Origin: Bacteroidales bacterium
GTDB taxonomy: Bacteria; Bacteroidota; Bacteroidia; Bacteroidales; VadinHA17
Direction of reading: 5' to 3'
Length of the DNA: 64,000 bases
Assembly (NCBI GenBank): GCA_021371855.1
Contig: JAJFVL010000055.1
Location: forward strand, 186,001 to 250,000
The position numbers and the translations under genes were made by a program. Positions 60,512 to 64,000 of the stretch are shown piece by piece; the stretch's first letter is position 1; each line of letters begins with the position of its first letter. The notes under the pieces were generated by a model. It searched no databases. It was not told the origin of the DNA and worked only from the letters and a program-made list of their open reading frames with translations.

Positions 60512-63500
60512 ATGAAGAAAAGATATATAAATATATTGATCGTTCTGAGTCTGGCACTTTTGCTTTTCCCGGTAAATACCTTTGCTCAAAAAGATCAGAA
60601 AGATAATTATGTGAAAGTTGAATCAGTCGTTACAGATGAAACGGGAAATCCCATTCAGGGAGCCACCGTTTACGGTAACGAAGGATCAATTGTTGCAAAA
60701 ACTGATGCTTCAGGCAAATTTTCGATTCTCATTCCGCCTCAGACAGATATTTTCATTGAATCTGCCGGACATGAATCGAGGTTTTTCAAACAGGGCGAAA
60801 TAAACAATCTGAAAGCATTCCAGCTTCCAACTTCTGAGTTTATGTATGGCGAAAAAGATGATGTTAATGTTGCCTTTCGTAAAGTTAAACGAGGCGATCT
60901 TGTTGGAGCCATAACTGTAATAGAACCTGATGAAATCAGCGAGTACGATAATAATCAATCGGTTACTTCAGCTCTTGCCGGACGTATTCCGGGAATGTTA
61001 GGCTCATCAAATATCCGCGGTATTGGCAATGCATTATTTGTAATTGACGGATTACCCCGTGATGCTTCATCACTTACCATGGCTGAAGTAGAGCAGATAA
61101 CTGTTCTTAAAGATGTTAACTCTTCTATTATGTACGGCAGCAAGGGGGTCAATGGGATTGTACTTATAACAACCAAACGGGGAGAAGCCTATAAACAGAG
61201 TGTTAAAGTAAATGGCTACTATGGAGTTTCGTTACCGGTTGAACTTCCAAAGTATCTCTCGTCAGCCGATTACATGGAACTATACAATGAAGCCCGTGTA
61301 AATGACGGACTCTCAGCCCCATATGATCTGGCAACTATCGAAAAGTACAGAACAGGGAACAAATACAGATACCCTGATGTTGATTATTATTCATCAGAAT
61401 ATCTTAAATCATACAGGCCTTACTTCAAAGCAACCACTGAATTGTCAGGAGGTAATGAAGTTGCCACTTATTACTCAAATATAGGATGGTCACAGACCGG
61501 AAGCCTGTTAAATTTCGGACAGGGTGCAAAGGGCGCTGAGAATGTATTCAATGTACGTGGTAATGTCGACCTTAATATCAATAAGTATGTGAAAAGTTCT
61601 ATTGATGCCGTTGCTATTTTCGACAATCTCAATTCACAGACTGGAAATTTCTGGAGTAATGCATCCACCTACAGGCCCAACCTTTTTTCACCGTTAATTC
61701 CGATTGACCTTGTAGTTCCGGGTAATGATCTCGTTTCTTCCCGTAAAACTGATGTCAACGGGATGTATCTTCTCGGCGGAACATCAAGTTACACAACAAA
61801 CGGAATAGCTGAAGGTTATGCCGGCGGTCAGCTTCAGACCATAAGACGTACATTTTCATTTAACAACAGAATTGATGCCGATCTTAACGATCTTGTTCAG
61901 GGATTGACTTTTCATACCAATTTCGGATTTGATCTGTACACAAAATATGACCAGACTGTTGATAATTCTTATTCCGTATATGATCCGGTGTGGGATGCCG
62001 ATGTGGATTCAATTGTCAGTTTAACACAATATGGTACTGATACCCGCTCAGGCTCTCAGGCTGTAGGTGGTTCATATTTTGAGAGAAGATTCAGTTTTTA
62101 CGGAGGCTTCAACTATGACAGAACTTTTAATGATGTTCACCATGTTTTCGGATCACTGGTAGGATACGGAAACAGGTTTAAAGCACAGGGTGATGAACAA
62201 GGTCAGAAGGACTTTAACTTTGGCCTCGACCTGACTTATGCTTTCAATAAAAAGTATCTGGTCAACTTCAGCGGGGCCTATCTTAATTCGGTATATCTGC
62301 CTAAAAGCGAAAAGATGGCATTATCTCCTTCATTAGGTCTGGCATGGGTCATAAGTTCTGAAGATTTCATGTCATCATTGAATTTCATTGATTATCTGAA
62401 GCTCAGGGCAACAGGTGGCATTATAAACAGCGATGCCGGAATCGGAGGTTTCTTCTATTACGATAACAGATACGGAACATCCTCAAGTTACTCATGGTAT
62501 GAAGGAACTTATTCAAATTCCGGAGTAATATCAAACTATGGCGGAAACATGTCTCTTTCTTATGAAAGGCGTAAAGAGTTTAACTTCGGATTTGAAGGTC
62601 TGTTCTTTAATAAAATGATAGGAATTGACGCAAATGTCTTTACAAGCCAGTACTACGATCAGATAACAAGACCTTCAACGATCTATCCGAGTTTTTATTC
62701 CAATTTCCTCCCTTACGCAAACTTTGACAACAATGCTTACCGGGGAGCAGAACTAGGATTAACATTTAACAAGAAAATTGGTGCTGTAAATGTAGCCGTA
62801 GGTGTAAACGCTCTTTATGCAAACTCAGAAGTTATAAAAAGAGATGAAGTATATGCAAATGATTACCAGTACAGGACCGGCCATCCTACGGATGCAAGGT
62901 TTGCCCTGGTTGCTGACGGACTTTTTGAGAATGATGAGGAGATAGCTGCACATGCTTATCAGACATTCGGAACAGTAAAACCCGGTGACATAAAATACGT
63001 AGACCAGAACAATGATGGTATTGTAAATTCTGACGACCAGGTAATCGTAGGCCGCTCTCAGTCTCCATATTCATTCGGACTGAATTTAAGGTTAAATTAT
63101 AAAAGCCTGACTTTATTTGCACAGGGATACGGACGATTTGGTGCCGACACTTATATGAGCAATGCTTACTACTGGGTAGACGGAGATGATAAGTATTCTG
63201 AAACTGTTCTTAACCGCTGGACTCCTTACACCAAGGAAACTGCTACTTACCCAAGGTTAAGCTCCATTTCGAATTCCAATAACTTCCAGAACTCAACATA
63301 CTGGCTTTTCAGGGACGACTATTTCGATCTCCAGAGAATTCAGCTGACCTATGAACTCCCTGAATCAGTTGCAGGAATGTTTTACATGAAACGCCTCAGC
63401 TGTTATGTTGATGCTTCAAATGTATATATGTTCTCCAAATACAGAGAAGTTAAAGACTTAAATGTTGGAAGTGAGCCTCAGTACAGGTCATTTTCTCTTG

Positions 63501-63520
63501 GTATTAAAACAACATTTTAA
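60512..63520 (+). CDS. SusC-like TonB-dependent transporter (2), divergent N-terminus
   Basis: 1002 residues with a signal peptide (INILIVLSLALLLFPVNTFA). An atypical CarboxypepD_reg-like domain (about 35-110) begins VKVESVVTDETGNPIQGAT and lacks the usual DEVVVVGYG-type TonB box seen in the first SusC; the plug follows (GRIPGMLG, GSKGVNGIVLITTKRG), then the barrel. Sequence is only distantly like the first SusC, so it is a second transporter, not a duplicate. It is 32 nt after SusD (1), so it is in the same operon. Confidence 0.93.
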   Translation: MKKRYINILIVLSLALLLFPVNTFAQKDQKDNYVKVESVVTDETGNPIQGATVYGNEGSIVAKTDASGKFSILIPPQTDIFIESAGHESRFFKQGEINNLKAFQLPTSEFMYGEKDDVNVAFRKVKRGDLVGAITVIEPDEISEYDNNQSVTSALAGRIPGMLGSSNIRGIGNALFVIDGLPRDASSLTMAEVEQITVLKDVNSSIMYGSKGVNGIVLITTKRGEAYKQSVKVNGYYGVSLPVELPKYLSSADYMELYNEARVNDGLSAPYDLATIEKYRTGNKYRYPDVDYYSSEYLKSYRPYFKATTELSGGNEVATYYSNIGWSQTGSLLNFGQGAKGAENVFNVRGNVDLNINKYVKSSIDAVAIFDNLNSQTGNFWSNASTYRPNLFSPLIPIDLVVPGNDLVSSRKTDVNGMYLLGGTSSYTTNGIAEGYAGGQLQTIRRTFSFNNRIDADLNDLVQGLTFHTNFGFDLYTKYDQTVDNSYSVYDPVWDADVDSIVSLTQYGTDTRSGSQAVGGSYFERRFSFYGGFNYDRTFNDVHHVFGSLVGYGNRFKAQGDEQGQKDFNFGLDLTYAFNKKYLVNFSGAYLNSVYLPKSEKMALSPSLGLAWVISSEDFMSSLNFIDYLKLRATGGIINSDAGIGGFFYYDNRYGTSSSYSWYEGTYSNSGVISNYGGNMSLSYERRKEFNFGFEGLFFNKMIGIDANVFTSQYYDQITRPSTIYPSFYSNFLPYANFDNNAYRGAELGLTFNKKIGAVNVAVGVNALYANSEVIKRDEVYANDYQYRTGHPTDARFALVADGLFENDEEIAAHAYQTFGTVKPGDIKYVDQNNDGIVNSDDQVIVGRSQSPYSFGLNLRLNYKSLTLFAQGYGRFGADTYMSNAYYWVDGDDKYSETVLNRWTPYTKETATYPRLSSISNSNNFQNSTYWLFRDDYFDLQRIQLTYELPESVAGMFYMKRLSCYVDASNVYMFSKYREVKDLNVGSEPQYRSFSLGIKTTF

Positions 63521-63539
63521 TAACTAAATATAATTAATC

Positions 63540-64000
63540 ATGAGATTAAATAAGATATATTCTTTACTATTGATATTGTCATTCGCATTGAGTTCGTGTG
63601 AAGAATTAATGGAACCCAGGGATGATAATCATGCTACTTTTGAAAGAGTCCTCAGGGATGCTGATTTTGCTGAAGGTCTGTTAATTACAGCTTATACCAA
63701 ACTTCCGACCAACGGCCTTTCATATAATGAAGTAGCCACTGATGATGCTGTCTCAAACGTCAAGCTGAATTCATATCGTCGTATGGCTACCGGCCAGTGG
63801 TCAGCTCTTTCAAACCCTGTTAATCAATGGGATAATTGCAATTCGGGAATTCTGTACTGTAACCATTTTCTTTCAATAGTTGATACTGTTACCTGGAAAT
63901 GGTCAAATGCTGAAATCTCAAAATTGATGACACAGCGTTTTACCGGAGAAGCTTATGCTTTAAGAGCTATTTTAAAATACTATCTTCTGGTTACTACAGG
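63540..64000 (+). CDS. SusD-like lipoprotein (2), C-terminus cut by window edge
   Basis: 153 residues lie in the window from ATG 63540; the frame is open to base 64000. The lipoprotein signal ends at Cys20 (LSFALSSC), 19 nt after the second SusC gene. FTGEAYALRAILKYYLLV is the typical first TPR-like helix pair of SusD. It is the partner of SusC (2). Confidence 0.9.
   Translation, partial: MRLNKIYSLLLILSFALSSCEELMEPRDDNHATFERVLRDADFAEGLLITAYTKLPTNGLSYNEVATDDAVSNVKLNSYRRMATGQWSALSNPVNQWDNCNSGILYCNHFLSIVDTVTWKWSNAEISKLMTQRFTGEAYALRAILKYYLLVTT

Noticed and set aside
1..64000. tRNA, rRNA, CRISPR arrays, insertion sequences, prophage
   Set aside because: No tRNA-like cloverleaf spacer, no regular array of repeats and spacers, and no transposase, integrase or phage gene was recognised in any spacer or frame.

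Overview
The window is chromosomal DNA of a Bacteroidota bacterium, most likely a Bacteroidales or Marinilabiliales relative. The evidence is two tandem SusC/SusD pairs, a short RpoD without region 1.1, promoters of the TTTG / TAnnTTTG type instead of -35/-10 boxes, few Shine-Dalgarno sequences, a bTHX ribosomal protein, and an outer-membrane barrel paired with a TPR protein. I saw no rRNA, tRNA, CRISPR array, prophage or insertion sequence. Both ends cut a gene: a fused sugar nucleotidyltransferase/kinase on the left and a SusD lipoprotein on the right.

Bases 1-31,000 are mostly housekeeping: an L-2-hydroxyglutarate oxidase homologue, an exported methyltransferase, uvrB, rpoD, a DegP protease, rlmN-dacB (overlapping), a DUF362 ferredoxin protein, gyrB, the TPR/barrel pair, an FtsE-like ATPase, a FemAB-like/polysaccharide deacetylase pair, a DEAD-box helicase, an alkaline-phosphatase-fold (LTA synthase-like) membrane enzyme with an EamA transporter, a TPP enzyme and bTHX. 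A 40-codon ORF lies between rpoD and uvrB.

Bases 31,000-41,600 mix DNA repair (tag), an RRM protein plus cold-shock protein pair, a NYN-LOTUS protein and carbohydrate genes: a GH27 lipoprotein, a GH92 lipoprotein and two exported Gfo/Idh/MocA oxidoreductases. A GntR/UTRA repressor gene follows, divergent from the next block, with two palindromes in the shared promoter region.

Bases 41,871-54,709 are the most interesting block. They hold a lipoyl E2, a fused E1 alpha-beta, two HAD phosphatases, a class II aldolase, a PHP-domain protein, a fused class II aldolase/short-chain dehydrogenase, an L-sorbose-1-phosphate-reductase-like dehydrogenase, a PfkB kinase (opposite strand) and a sorbitol-dehydrogenase-like enzyme. 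This reads as a catabolic route for a polyol, ketose or deoxy-sugar: oxidation to a ketose, phosphorylation, aldol cleavage, and a 2-oxo-acid- or acetoin-dehydrogenase-type step without its own E3. I do not recognise it as a described pathway.

A 670-bp regulatory region follows. It has a good promoter and two identical 21-bp repeats, each carrying the palindrome GTTAACGTTAAC, 63 bp apart (six helical turns). Downstream are two SusC/SusD pairs that would import the glycan or oligosaccharide. Enzymes and uptake genes together suggest one inducible utilisation locus.
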